Source of the DNA: Tateyamaria omphalii
GTDB taxonomy: Bacteria > Pseudomonadota > Alphaproteobacteria > Rhodobacterales > Rhodobacteraceae
NCBI RefSeq assembly: GCF_019802125.1
Contig: NZ_JAHVHT010000006.1
Span: 62,001 to 126,000, forward strand
Direction: 5' to 3'
Length of the DNA: 64,000 nt
Numbering within the stretch: position 1 is the stretch's first letter; every line of letters begins with the position of its first letter. Shown piece by piece: positions 14,564 to 23,250 of the stretch. The notes beneath the pieces are model-generated. The model saw nothing but the letters and a program-made list of their open reading frames with translations, was not told where the DNA came from and did no database searches. Both the position numbers and the translations under genes were made by a program.

Positions 14564-16917
14564 GTGTCGCGAAACCCCTGCCCCATGATGCCGCGCATCT
14601 GCATGTAACAGGTGCCGCGCGGTATGTGGATGACATGCCGAGCCCCGCCGGGACGCTACACCTCGCCTTTGGCATCAGTGATGTGGCCAGTGGGCAGATC
14701 ACCGCGATGGATTTGGAAGCCGTGCGGGCAGCGCCCGACGTGGTGGCCGTGCTGGTGGCCGACGATCTGCCCTTTGCCAATGATGTCTCGCCCTCGGCCC
14801 ATGATGAACCTCTGCTGTCCGATGGCTCGGTGCATTATCTGGGTCAGCCGCTGTTTCTGGTGGTGGCGCGGTCGCATCTGGCGGCGCGCCATGCGGCGCG
14901 GTTGGGCAAGGTCGAGATTGCGGAAGAGAACCCGATTCTGACCATTGATCAGGCTTTGGCCGCCGGCACAAGATTTGAGGACGGCCCGCGCATCTATGCC
15001 CGCGGCGATGCCGCCACGGCCATGGGCGGGGCAGAGCACCGCCTTACCGGCTCGTTCGAGATTGGCGGGCAGGAGCATTTTTATCTTGAAGGGCAGGCTG
15101 CGCTGGCCTTGCCCGGTGAGGATGGAGATATGCACGTCATCTCCTCCACCCAGCACCCGACGGAAATCCAGCACAAGGTGGCCGATGCCCTTGGCGTGCC
15201 CATGCACGCGGTGCGCTGCGAGACGCGGCGGATGGGTGGCGGCTTTGGCGGGAAGGAGAGCCAGGGCAATGCGCTGGCTGTCGCCTGCGCCGTGGCTGCG
15301 CGGCTGACCGTTGCGCCCTGCAAGATGCGGTATGACCGCGATGACGACATGGTCATCACCGGCAAACGACATGACTTCCGGATCGACTACGACGTGGGCT
15401 TTGACGATGCGGGCCGCATCACGGCGCTGGATGTGCGTCAGTATGCGCGCTGCGGCTGGGCGATGGACCTGTCCCTGCCTGTGGCCGACCGGGCGATGCT
15501 GCACGCGGACAATGCCTATTGGTTGCCCGATGTGCGGATCGAGAGCCACCGGTTGCGTACCAATACGCAGAGTGCCACGGCGTTTCGCGGCTTTGGCGGG
15601 CCGCAGGGGATGCTCGGTATGGAGCGGATCGTGGACCATGTGGCGGGCCATCTGGGGCTTGATCCGCTGGCGGTGCGGGTTGCGAACTTTTATGGTTCAT
15701 CGTGTCCCGGAAATCCTCTGGGGGAGGATTTCAACGATGAACGGGCGGAGCCCGGCGGGCATATTTCTGGAACAATGAAGCCTCAGACGACGCATTACGG
15801 GCAGGAGGTCGATGATTTCATCGGCGATGCGGTGGTCGCGCAATTGCGGGAAAGTGCGGAATACGACGCGCGGCGGGCGGCGGTGGCGGAGTGGAATGCG
15901 GCCAATCCGGTGCTGAAGAAGGGGATTGCGCTGACGCCGGTGAAGTTCGGGATTTCGTTTACCCTGACCCATCTGAACCAGGCGGGGGCGCTGGTTCATG
16001 TCTATGCCGACGGCTCGATCCATCTGAACCACGGTGGGACCGAGATGGGGCAAGGGCTCTTCCAGAAGGTGGCGCAGGTGGCGGCAAGCCGGTTTGGGGT
16101 GCCGTTGGAGATGGTCAAGATCACCGCGACAGACACGGCCAAGGTGCCCAATACGTCGGCCACAGCTGCCTCCTCGGGCAGTGATCTGAACGGGATGGCG
16201 GTGAAGGCCGCTTGCGACACCATTCGCAATCGGATGGCTGAACATCTGGCGCAGTTGCATCAGTGTCGCCCAGATGAGGTGGTGTTTGAAGCAGGGCGCG
16301 TGCGCGCCGGGGCGGAGGATTACAGCTTCGCCGAGGTGGCCGCGCTGACCTACATGGCACGCATCAGCCTGTCTGCGACCGGCTTTTACAAGACGCCGGA
16401 CATCAAGTGGGACCGGATCAAGGGGCAGGGCCGCCCGTTCTTCTACTTTGCCTATGGCGCAGCTGTGACGGAGGTGGTGATTGATACGCTGACCGGCGAG
16501 AACCGGATTTTGCGCGCCGACATTCTGCACGATGCTGGAGCGTCGCTGAACCCTGCGCTCGATATCGGGCAGATCGAGGGCGGCTATGTGCAGGGCGCGG
16601 GCTGGCTCACGACCGAGGAGTTGGTCTGGGACGACGCGGGCCGCCTGCGAACCCATGCGCCATCGACCTACAAGATCCCGGCCTGTGCGGACCGTCCCGA
16701 TGTGTTCAACGTGGCGCTTTGGGACGGCGAGAACAGGGCCGATACGATCTATAAATCCAAGGCCGTGGGCGAGCCGCCCCTGATGCTGGGCATTTCGGCG
16801 TTCCTCGCCCTCAGTGATGCAGCGGCGGCGTGTGGGCCGAACTACCCGGACCTACAGGCGCCAGCCACTGCCGAGGCGGTGCTCAAGGCGGTGCACACCG
16901 CACGTGGCGATGTTTGA
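14560..16917 (+). CDS. xdhB: Xanthine dehydrogenase molybdopterin-binding subunit
   Basis: XdhB (785 residues) holds the molybdenum cofactor and the purine-binding site. The domain starts AAHLHVTGAARYVDDMPSP. Cofactor-binding and active-site segments visible are RRMGGGFGGKESQGN, TAFRGFGGPQGMLG, and GGTEMGQGLFQKVAQVAA, with the late VGEPPLMLGISAF carrying the expected catalytic glutamate. Residues of about 384-407 (SSCPGNPLGEDFND then ERAEPGGHISG) are an unusual insertion before PQTTHYG and correspond to interspersed-repeat DNA. Start overlaps xdhA; the end overlaps xdhC. Active enzyme is normally an (AB)2 heterotetramer in the cytoplasm. Confidence 0.96.
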   Translation: MSVAKPLPHDAAHLHVTGAARYVDDMPSPAGTLHLAFGISDVASGQITAMDLEAVRAAPDVVAVLVADDLPFANDVSPSAHDEPLLSDGSVHYLGQPLFLVVARSHLAARHAARLGKVEIAEENPILTIDQALAAGTRFEDGPRIYARGDAATAMGGAEHRLTGSFEIGGQEHFYLEGQAALALPGEDGDMHVISSTQHPTEIQHKVADALGVPMHAVRCETRRMGGGFGGKESQGNALAVACAVAARLTVAPCKMRYDRDDDMVITGKRHDFRIDYDVGFDDAGRITALDVRQYARCGWAMDLSLPVADRAMLHADNAYWLPDVRIESHRLRTNTQSATAFRGFGGPQGMLGMERIVDHVAGHLGLDPLAVRVANFYGSSCPGNPLGEDFNDERAEPGGHISGTMKPQTTHYGQEVDDFIGDAVVAQLRESAEYDARRAAVAEWNAANPVLKKGIALTPVKFGISFTLTHLNQAGALVHVYADGSIHLNHGGTEMGQGLFQKVAQVAASRFGVPLEMVKITATDTAKVPNTSATAASSGSDLNGMAVKAACDTIRNRMAEHLAQLHQCRPDEVVFEAGRVRAGAEDYSFAEVAALTYMARISLSATGFYKTPDIKWDRIKGQGRPFFYFAYGAAVTEVVIDTLTGENRILRADILHDAGASLNPALDIGQIEGGYVQGAGWLTTEELVWDDAGRLRTHAPSTYKIPACADRPDVFNVALWDGENRADTIYKSKAVGEPPLMLGISAFLALSDAAAACGPNYPDLQAPATAEAVLKAVHTARGDV
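15709..15780 (+). repeat. Interspersed repeat copy (or two) inside xdhB
   Basis: A 9-bp hairpin GAAATCCTC/GAGGATTTC lies at 15710-15732, followed by CCCGGCGGGCATATTTCTGG and AACAATGAAG. This resembles the CCCCGG...ATTTTTTTGAACCAGAGAAG form seen elsewhere in the window. It is translated in frame within XdhB as about 24 extra residues. Confidence 0.65.
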
Positions 16918-17833
16918 TCGCGCGGGTCTGATTGCGGCCTGCGAGGCCCATGGCCGTGTCGTGCGCGTGGTTGTGGCTCAAGTCCAGGGGTCGGCCCCGC
17001 GTGAGGCGGGCGCGGCGATGCTGGTCTGGGACGGCGGGCAGTCTGGTACCATTGGCGGCGGTGCGCTGGAGTTTGAACTGGCAGCGGCGGCGCGCGCGTT
17101 GACGCGGGACACGCGCAGCCGACATGCGCTTGGGCCGGACCTTGGGCAATGTTGTGGTGGAGCGGTTGAGATCCTGTCGGAAGTCTTCGACGTGAACCGG
17201 GCGCGCGCCCTGCCCCATGATCTGGTGGCGCGGGGGCCGGACCCGATGCCCCTGTCCATCAAGCGGATGATGAAGGCGGCGCGCAACCAGGGCACCCTGC
17301 CCGCTTCGCAGTTGAAGGACGGCTGGATGATCGAACCGGTGCGCCCGGAGGATCAGGACATCTGGATCTGGGGCGCAGGTCATGTGGGCCGTGCGCTGGT
17401 CGACATTCTGCGCCACGTGCCGGGGCATCGGTTGACCTGGGCCGATACAGGGCGGGAGCGGTTTCCGGAGGATGTGCCCGACGACGTGACCACAGTGCCT
17501 GCCGTGGACCTGCCAGCGCTGGCTACCCATGCGCCCAAGGCCGCGCATCACCTGATCCTGACCTATGCTCATGACATTGACCTCGGCCTTTGCCATGCGC
17601 TGCTCACTCGTGGCTTTGCGTCTTGCGGACTGATCGGATCGGCTACGAAATGGGCCCGCTTCCGCAAACGGTTGGTCGAACTAGGACACGCACAGGATGA
17701 AATTGACCGCATCACCTGCCCCATTGGAGATCCATCTTTGGGCAAGGACCCGCATTTGATTGCGATTGGGGTCGCCTATCGGCTAGCACAGTCCACGCAG
17801 ACCATACCGCTACGACTGGAGACGCGTGCTTGA
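16910..17833 (+). CDS. xdhC: Xanthine dehydrogenase accessory factor
   Basis: XdhC binds molybdenum cofactor, supports its sulfuration and inserts it into XdhB. The 307-residue protein has the XdhC/CoxI N-terminal pattern (GRVVRVVVAQVQGSAPREAGAAMLV, GTIGGGALEFE, LGPDLGQCCGG with the paired cysteines) and the C-terminal Rossmann-like half (WIWGAGHVGRALVDIL, CGLIGSATKWARF, CPIGDPSLGKDPHLIAIGVA). The ATG at 16910 overlaps the xdhB end; the longer open frame upstream has no homology. The stop overlaps the TTG start of the ABC ATPase, so the transporter genes belong to the same transcript. Confidence 0.93.
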   Translation: MFDRAGLIAACEAHGRVVRVVVAQVQGSAPREAGAAMLVWDGGQSGTIGGGALEFELAAAARALTRDTRSRHALGPDLGQCCGGAVEILSEVFDVNRARALPHDLVARGPDPMPLSIKRMMKAARNQGTLPASQLKDGWMIEPVRPEDQDIWIWGAGHVGRALVDILRHVPGHRLTWADTGRERFPEDVPDDVTTVPAVDLPALATHAPKAAHHLILTYAHDIDLGLCHALLTRGFASCGLIGSATKWARFRKRLVELGHAQDEIDRITCPIGDPSLGKDPHLIAIGVAYRLAQSTQTIPLRLETRA

Positions 17834-19344
17834 ACCCCCTTTTGTCCCTGAACGGGTTGACCAAGGCCTATCCCGGCGTTGTCGCCAACGACGACGTGTC
17901 GTTGGAGATCGCACCCGGTGAGATCCACGCCCTGCTGGGCGAGAACGGCGCAGGCAAGTCGACGCTGGTCAAGATGATTTATGGGCTGGTGAAGCCCGAT
18001 GCGGGCGTGATGCAGATGAACGGGGCGGGATTTGCCCCTGTCGATCCGCGTGCGGCCCGTGCGGCGGGTGTGGGGATGGTGTTTCAGCACTTTTCCTTGT
18101 TCGACGCGCTGAGTGTGGCGGAGAACATCGCGCTGGGGATGGAGACGCCGCCGCCTATGCGGACGCTTGCGGCGCGCATTCGCGAGGTGTCGGAAACCTA
18201 TGGCTTGCCCCTGTCGCCGGACCGTGTGGTGGGCGATCTGTCGGCGGGCGAACGGCAACGGGTCGAGATCATTCGGTGCCTGTTACAGGACCCGAAGCTC
18301 TTGATCATGGATGAGCCGACGTCCGTGCTGACGCCGCAAGAGGTTGAAATCCTGTTCGAGACCCTGCGCAAGTTGAGCGCGGAGGGCACGGCCATCCTGT
18401 ATATCTCGCACAAGCTGGAGGAAATTCGCGCGCTCTGCGATGCCGCGACGATCCTGCGGGGCGGGAAGGTGGTGGGCACCTGCGTGCCGCGTGACACCTC
18501 CGCCCGGGCGATGGCAGAGATGATGGTGGGCAGTTCGCTGGCCACGCCAAAGGCAGCCGCCCATGCGGCAGGCAATGTGCTGTTGTCCGTGACCGGGTTG
18601 TTGGTTGCGTCGCCGTCAGCCTTTGGCATGTCGTTGAAGGATGTGTCCTTTGACGTACGTGCAGGCGAGGTTCTGGGCATCGGCGGCGTTGCGGGCAACG
18701 GGCAGGATGAATTGTTGGCTGTCTTGTCGGGTGAGTTGCCGTGCGGGCCGGGCATGGTCCGGTTCAAGGGCGATGATCTGGCAAAGGCTGGCCCTGAAGC
18801 GCGGCGCGGGCTTGGCGTTCTGGCTGCGCCGGAGGAACGGCTGGGCCATGCGGCGGCGCCGAATATGTCGCTGACGGAAAACGCCATGTTGACGGGTGCT
18901 GCGCGCGAGGGGCTGGCGCGGCGGGGGATGCTGGACTGGCGCAAGACGCGCGACTTTGCGGAGCGGATCATTTCGGGGTTCGACGTGCGCACGCCGGGAC
19001 CGGAGAACGCGGCGCGGTCGCTGTCGGGGGGCAATCTGCAGAAATTCGTGATCGGGCGCGAGGTGTTGCAGAAACCCGAAGTGCTGGTGGTGAACCAGCC
19101 GACCTGGGGTGTGGACGCAGCGGCGGCGGCAGCCATTCGGCAGGCTTTGCTGGATCTGGCGGCAGACGGATCGGCCGTGGTGGCGATTTCGCAGGATCTT
19201 GACGAGCTGATGGAAATCTCGGACCGGTTTGCCGCGCTGAACGAGGGGCGCTTGAGTGCGCCGCGTGCCACGGCGGGGCTGGATGTGGAGCAGATTGGCT
19301 TGATGCTGGGGGGTGCCCACGGGATGGAGGTTGCGCATGTGTGA
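17830..19344 (+). CDS. ABC transporter ATP-binding protein, purine-nucleoside type (two NBDs)
   Basis: A 504-residue fused double ATPase of the RbsA/NupA group that works with BMP-family binding proteins. NBD1 has Walker A LLGENGAGKSTLVKM, signature LSAGERQRVEI and Walker B LLIMDEPTSVL. NBD2 has the degenerate Walker A GIGGVAGNGQDELLAV usual in this group, signature LSGGNLQKFVIGRE. The start is a TTG overlapping the xdhC stop. Its place directly after xdhABC suggests uptake of purine nucleosides or bases that feed xanthine dehydrogenase; other BMP-type substrates cannot be excluded. Confidence 0.92.
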   Translation: MNPLLSLNGLTKAYPGVVANDDVSLEIAPGEIHALLGENGAGKSTLVKMIYGLVKPDAGVMQMNGAGFAPVDPRAARAAGVGMVFQHFSLFDALSVAENIALGMETPPPMRTLAARIREVSETYGLPLSPDRVVGDLSAGERQRVEIIRCLLQDPKLLIMDEPTSVLTPQEVEILFETLRKLSAEGTAILYISHKLEEIRALCDAATILRGGKVVGTCVPRDTSARAMAEMMVGSSLATPKAAAHAAGNVLLSVTGLLVASPSAFGMSLKDVSFDVRAGEVLGIGGVAGNGQDELLAVLSGELPCGPGMVRFKGDDLAKAGPEARRGLGVLAAPEERLGHAAAPNMSLTENAMLTGAAREGLARRGMLDWRKTRDFAERIISGFDVRTPGPENAARSLSGGNLQKFVIGREVLQKPEVLVVNQPTWGVDAAAAAAIRQALLDLAADGSAVVAISQDLDELMEISDRFAALNEGRLSAPRATAGLDVEQIGLMLGGAHGMEVAHV

Positions 19345-19350
19345 AATCGA

Positions 19351-19383
19351 CCCTCCGGGGGGAGTTTATTGGGCAAGATGAAG
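19351..19383 (+). repeat. Interspersed repeat copy before the permease start
   Basis: CCCTCCGGGGGGAGTTTATT followed by GGGCAAGATGAAG fills the 53-nt gap between the ABC ATPase and the first permease. It matches the family in the G-rich/T-rich/GAAG order. It supplies an out-of-frame ATG (19378) ending in TGA that overlaps the permease start region. Confidence 0.6.
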
Positions 19384-19397
19384 CTGGGGATTTTTGG

Positions 19398-20480
19398 ATG
19401 ATCCGGATCGAGGCGCGGCCGCAGCCCTCTGCCGTGATGGCCTATGCGACGCCGGTTCTGGCCGTCGTGCTGACCATGATCTTTGGCGGGGTGCTGTTTG
19501 CGGCCCTGGGCAAGGACCCGTTTCAGGCCATTGCGACGATTTTCTGGGAGCCGCTCTTTGGCGAGTTTGCGTTCTTCTACCGGCCTCAGTTGTTGATCAA
19601 GGGGGCACCGCTGGTGCTGATCGCCATCGGGTTGGCGCTGGGGTTCCGGGCGGGCATCTGGAACATCGGGGCCGAGGGGCAGTACATCGTGGGCGCCATT
19701 TGCGGTGCGGGCGCGGGGCTGGCGTTTTTCCCCGCTGAAAGCGTGCTGATCTTTCCCCTGATGGTGCTGGCGGGGGCTTTGGGTGGTTGGGCCTGGGCGA
19801 TGATCCCGGCGGTGTTGAAGGTGAAGTTTGGCACCAACGAAATTCTCGTGTCGCTCATGCTGGTCTATGTGGCAGAGCAGCTTTTGGCCTCTATGTCGTT
19901 GGGATTACTGAAGAATCCTGAAGGGTTCGGATTTCCCGGCTCGCGCAATCTGCAGCAGTATCCCAGCGCGCATAATGCCGAGATCATTGCGGGGACCGGC
20001 ATGCACTGGGGCGTCGCCGCCGCGCTGATTGCGGTGATCTTTGCGTACGTTCTGTTGACACGGCACCGGCTCGGGTTTGCCATTCGGGTGACGGGTGAGG
20101 CGCCGCGGGCGGCGAAGTTCGGGGGCGTCAATCCGGGGCGGCTGGTGCTGTTCTGTCTGGGTATGTCGGGCCTGCTGGCGGGGCTCGCGGGGCTGTTCGA
20201 GGTGGCGGGGCCTGCGGGTCAGATCAGCATTGATTTCAACGTGGGCTATGGATTTACGGCGATCATCGTGGCGTTTCTTGGGCGTTTGAACCCGTTGGGG
20301 ATCGTGGCGGCGGGGCTGCTCATGGCGCTGACTTACATCGGCGGGGACATCGCGCAGTCACAGCTGGGCCTGCCTGCGGCGGCGATACAGGTGTTTCAGG
20401 GGATGCTGCTGTTTTTCTTGTTGGCGCTGGATTTGCTGACGAATTACCGCGTGCGGTTCGGCACGGCGGAGGTGGCATGA
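19398..20480 (+). CDS. ABC transporter permease (BPD_transp_2 type)
   Basis: A 360-residue inner-membrane permease with about eight to ten hydrophobic segments, e.g. PVLAVVLTMIFGGVLFAAL near the start and AGLLMALTYIGGDIAQSQLG near the end. The family pattern RAGIWNIGAEGQYIVGA and KFGTNEILVSLMLVYVA is present, as in NupP-like subunits of BMP transporters. I chose the ATG at 19398 (MIRIEARPQPSAV); the frame is open upstream into repeat DNA. Its stop overlaps a small membrane ORF, and the second permease follows. Confidence 0.9.
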   Translation: MIRIEARPQPSAVMAYATPVLAVVLTMIFGGVLFAALGKDPFQAIATIFWEPLFGEFAFFYRPQLLIKGAPLVLIAIGLALGFRAGIWNIGAEGQYIVGAICGAGAGLAFFPAESVLIFPLMVLAGALGGWAWAMIPAVLKVKFGTNEILVSLMLVYVAEQLLASMSLGLLKNPEGFGFPGSRNLQQYPSAHNAEIIAGTGMHWGVAAALIAVIFAYVLLTRHRLGFAIRVTGEAPRAAKFGGVNPGRLVLFCLGMSGLLAGLAGLFEVAGPAGQISIDFNVGYGFTAIIVAFLGRLNPLGIVAAGLLMALTYIGGDIAQSQLGLPAAAIQVFQGMLLFFLLALDLLTNYRVRFGTAEVA

Positions 20481-20740
20481 TGGCGAAAGGGTTGGAAAAC
20501 TCCGTCGCAATGATCCTTGGTGCGTTGCTTGTGCCGGCTTTGCTCTGGTTCCTAGTTGATCCGGCGGCTCTGCTTTGGCCTGCAATGCATTGGAATTTGT
20601 TACTCCCCATCATGGCGGTGCTGGTGATCACCGGCATTTCGGCATCAAATGACGCGGCCCGGAAGATATGCCGCATTTTGGTATTTGCGGTACTCGGTTT
20701 GCTCGTGGCCAGCTTCGCAGTTCTCTTTTCGATGGTGTAG
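20477..20740 (+). CDS. Small hypothetical membrane protein within the purine ABC operon
   Basis: An 87-residue protein, mostly hydrophobic, with three likely membrane segments: MILGALLVPALLWFLV, LLLPIMAVLVITGIS, and ILVFAVLGLLVASFAVLFS. A polar loop ASNDAARKICR joins the second and third. The ATG overlaps the permease stop (a second ATG is at 20480), and the second permease begins 5 nt after its stop, so translation is coupled on both sides. It looks more AT-rich than its neighbours. I recognise no family. BMP-type operons normally have the two permeases adjacent, so this is an insertion; an accessory transporter subunit is possible. Confidence 0.72.
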   Translation: MMAKGLENSVAMILGALLVPALLWFLVDPAALLWPAMHWNLLLPIMAVLVITGISASNDAARKICRILVFAVLGLLVASFAVLFSMV

Positions 20741-20745
20741 CAGAC

Positions 20746-21666
20746 ATGGACCTCTCTTCCATCAATCCCATCCTTTTGATCGCGGCCATGATCGCGGCGG
20801 CCACGCCGATCCTGCTGGCAGCCATCGGCGAGCTTGTCGTCGAACGCGCAGGCGTGCTGAACCTTGGCGTCGAGGGGATGATGATCACCGGGGCCGTCTG
20901 TGGTTTCATCATTGCGGTGAACACCGGCTCGCCCGCGATGGGTTTTGTCGCGGCAGCCGTGGGGGGCGCGGTGCTGTCACTGCTCTTTGCCTTTCTCACG
21001 CAGGTGGCGCTGGCCAATCAGGTGGCGTCGGGCCTTGCGCTGACGCTCTTCGGCCTCGGGCTGTCTTCGTTGATGGGGCAGAGCTATGTGGGGATCAAGC
21101 CGCCGCGGGCAGAGGCGACGCCCCTTGGACCGCTCGCCGACATTCCGATCATCGGGCCAATCATCTTTGGGCATGACCTCATGGTCTATATTGGTCTGGC
21201 GCTGGTCGCGGGCACATGGGCGGTGCTGAAGTTCACGCGCATGGGCCTCGTCCTGCGGGCCGTTGGTGAAAACCACGATGCGGCGCATGCGTTGGGCTAC
21301 AAGGTCAAGCGTATCCGTACGCTTGCCATCCTCTTTGGCGGGGCCTGTGCGGGGCTGGGTGGCGCCTACATCAGCCTGATCCGCGTGCCGCAATGGACCG
21401 AAGGCATGACAGCCGGTGTGGGCTGGATCGCCCTCGCCCTCGTCGTCTTTGCCTCTTGGAAGCCGTGGCGCGTGCTGCTCGGTGCCTATCTTTTTGGCGG
21501 GATCACCCAGCTCCAGTTGAACCTGCAAGGCGCGGGCGTTGCCATTCCGGTCGAGTATTTGGCAATGTCCCCCTACATCGTGACGATCATCGTGCTGGTG
21601 ATTCTGAGCGCAGACAAATCACGCGCCCCCGGCTCACTGGGGCGCACATTCCACGCCTCGGGATAA
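20746..21666 (+). CDS. ABC transporter permease, second subunit (BPD_transp_2 type)
   Basis: A 306-residue permease, partner of the one at 19398, with the NupQ-type pattern AAATPILLAAIGELVVERAGVLNLGVEGMM, then SGLALTLFGLGLSSLMGQSYVG and ALGYKVKRIRTLAILFGGACAGLGGAYI. About eight to nine hydrophobic segments. I chose the ATG at 20746, five nt after the small ORF stop; upstream in-frame sequence lies inside that ORF. The two permeases and the fused ATPase make the membrane part of the transporter. Confidence 0.92.
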   Translation: MDLSSINPILLIAAMIAAATPILLAAIGELVVERAGVLNLGVEGMMITGAVCGFIIAVNTGSPAMGFVAAAVGGAVLSLLFAFLTQVALANQVASGLALTLFGLGLSSLMGQSYVGIKPPRAEATPLGPLADIPIIGPIIFGHDLMVYIGLALVAGTWAVLKFTRMGLVLRAVGENHDAAHALGYKVKRIRTLAILFGGACAGLGGAYISLIRVPQWTEGMTAGVGWIALALVVFASWKPWRVLLGAYLFGGITQLQLNLQGAGVAIPVEYLAMSPYIVTIIVLVILSADKSRAPGSLGRTFHASG

Positions 21667-21697
21667 GGGGCGCACCTAAATGGGGAGAAAACCGAAA

Positions 21698-22771
21698 ATG
21701 AAATTCACGACACTTGTGGCAAGTGCCGCGCTGGCGCTTGGGCTGGCGGGCGGCGCTTTGGCCGACGATCCGACCAAGGTTGGCTTTGTCTATGTCGGCC
21801 CGGTGGGCGACGGCGGCTGGACCTACGAGCACGACCAGGGCCGTATCGCCGTTGAGGAAGAGTTCGGCGATGCTGTCGAGACCGTGTTCGTTGAAAACGT
21901 GGCCGAAGGCCCCGATGCAGAGCGCGTGATGACGCAGATGGCACTCGACGGCGCTGACCTGATCTTCACCACGTCCTTCGGCTTCATGGACCCGACGATC
22001 AACGTCGCCCAGAAATTCCCGGATGTGAAATTCGAGCATGCCACCGGCTACAAGCGTGCCGACAACGTGTCGACCTACTCCGCACGCTTCTACGAAGGCC
22101 GCGCGGTGCAGGGCCACATCGCGGGCAAGATGACCGAGAGCAACATTGTGGGCTACATCGCGTCCTTCCCCATTCCCGAAGTGATCCGCGGCATCAACTC
22201 GGCCTATTTGCACGCCTCGAAGGTGAACCCGGATGTCGAGTTCAAGATCATCTGGGTCTACACGTGGTTTGACCCCGCGAAAGAGGCCGACGCCGCCAAG
22301 GCGCTGATCGACCAGGGTGCGGATGTCGTGCTCCAGCACACCGACTCCACGGCTCCGCAGGCGGCCGCACAGGAAGCGGGCAACGTGATGACCTTCGGCC
22401 AGGCCTCGGACATGGCGCAATACGGCCCCTACCCCCGCGTATCGTCGATCATCGACAACTGGGCGCCCTACTACATCGAACGCACGCGCGCCGTGATGGA
22501 CGGCACCTGGGAAAGCGTCGACACATGGGACGGCATCCCGACCGGCATGGTCGAGATCGGTGAGATCACCGATGCGGTTCCTGCCGAGGTGAAGGCCGAA
22601 GCCGAAGCGATGATCGAAGCCATGCGGACGGGCGAATACCACCCCTTCACCGGCCCCATCAACAAGCAGGACGGCAGCGCCTGGCTGGCCGAGGGCGAAG
22701 TGGCCGATGACGGCACGCTCGCGGGCATGAACTTCTACATCGAAGGTGTGGACGGCGACATCCCGCAATAA
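21698..22771 (+). CDS. BMP-family substrate-binding protein (purine nucleoside ABC transporter)
   Basis: A 357-residue periplasmic binding protein. The signal peptide is MKFTTLVASAALALGLAGG with cleavage after ALA. The BMP pattern follows: KVGFVYVGPVGDGGWTYEHDQGR, DLIFTTSFGFMDPTINVAQKFPDVKFEHATG, and VGYIASFPIPEVIRGINSA. GGGGAGAAA precedes the ATG at 21698; an in-frame ATG at 21680 would disrupt the signal peptide. BMP proteins bind nucleosides and purines, and the operon context with xdhABC supports a purine ligand. Last gene before a clear terminator. Confidence 0.92.
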   Translation: MKFTTLVASAALALGLAGGALADDPTKVGFVYVGPVGDGGWTYEHDQGRIAVEEEFGDAVETVFVENVAEGPDAERVMTQMALDGADLIFTTSFGFMDPTINVAQKFPDVKFEHATGYKRADNVSTYSARFYEGRAVQGHIAGKMTESNIVGYIASFPIPEVIRGINSAYLHASKVNPDVEFKIIWVYTWFDPAKEADAAKALIDQGADVVLQHTDSTAPQAAAQEAGNVMTFGQASDMAQYGPYPRVSSIIDNWAPYYIERTRAVMDGTWESVDTWDGIPTGMVEIGEITDAVPAEVKAEAEAMIEAMRTGEYHPFTGPINKQDGSAWLAEGEVADDGTLAGMNFYIEGVDGDIPQ

Positions 22772-22794
22772 GCCGAACCAACGTCGAAGACATG

Positions 22795-22827
22795 AAAGGC
22801 CTCCGGTTTCGGGGGCCTTTGCTTTTT
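22795..22827 (+). terminator. Rho-independent terminator of the xdh-purine transporter operon
   Basis: AAAGGCCTCC (22795-22804) pairs with GGGGGCCTTT (22811-22820) over a GGTTTC loop, followed by GCTTTTT. It lies 24 nt after the binding-protein stop. Confidence 0.9.
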
Positions 22828-22854
22828 CACTGTTGCTTTGAAAGGGTCACAGAC

Positions 22855-23244
22855 ATGCCATTCAACAAACTCCACGTGCCGCGCACGCTGGCGCCCGAGA
22901 CGTGCCAGCAGATCAACCGCAACCTGCACGCCGCACTGGTCGAGACCTGCGGCGTCAATCCCGACGATGATTTCTGCCTCGTGTGCCGGTACGAGCCGGA
23001 AGACATGGCGTTCCATCCGACCTTCCTCGGGCCGCGCGATCCAGCGGCGACGATTGTGATCGAAATCGCGCTGCTCGGCGGGCGGACGGATGCGCAGAAA
23101 GAAGCGCTTTACACCGACATTCGGAAGCGGCTGGACAGTATCGGGTTTCCGCCTGAAAACTCTATCGTCTTCCTGATCGAGAATGCCGCGATCGATTGGT
23201 CATTCGGACCGCAAGGGTCGGTCAAAACTGTGCTGGGTCTTTGA
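22855..23244 (+). CDS. Tautomerase family protein
   Basis: A 129-residue protein starting MPFNKLHVPRTLAPETCQQI. After Met removal, Pro would be the N-terminal residue, the general base of 4-oxalocrotonate tautomerase-superfamily enzymes. The chain has two tautomerase-like beta-alpha-beta halves, the second being AATIVIEIALLGGRTDAQKEALYTDIRKRL, and ends near NSIVFLIENAAIDWSFG. I chose the ATG at 22855, after AAAGGG, because it places the catalytic Pro first; upstream in-frame codons overlap the terminator. Substrate unknown. It is convergent with the next gene, 6 nt apart. Confidence 0.82.
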   Translation: MPFNKLHVPRTLAPETCQQINRNLHAALVETCGVNPDDDFCLVCRYEPEDMAFHPTFLGPRDPAATIVIEIALLGGRTDAQKEALYTDIRKRLDSIGFPPENSIVFLIENAAIDWSFGPQGSVKTVLGL

Positions 23245-23250
23245 CACCTG

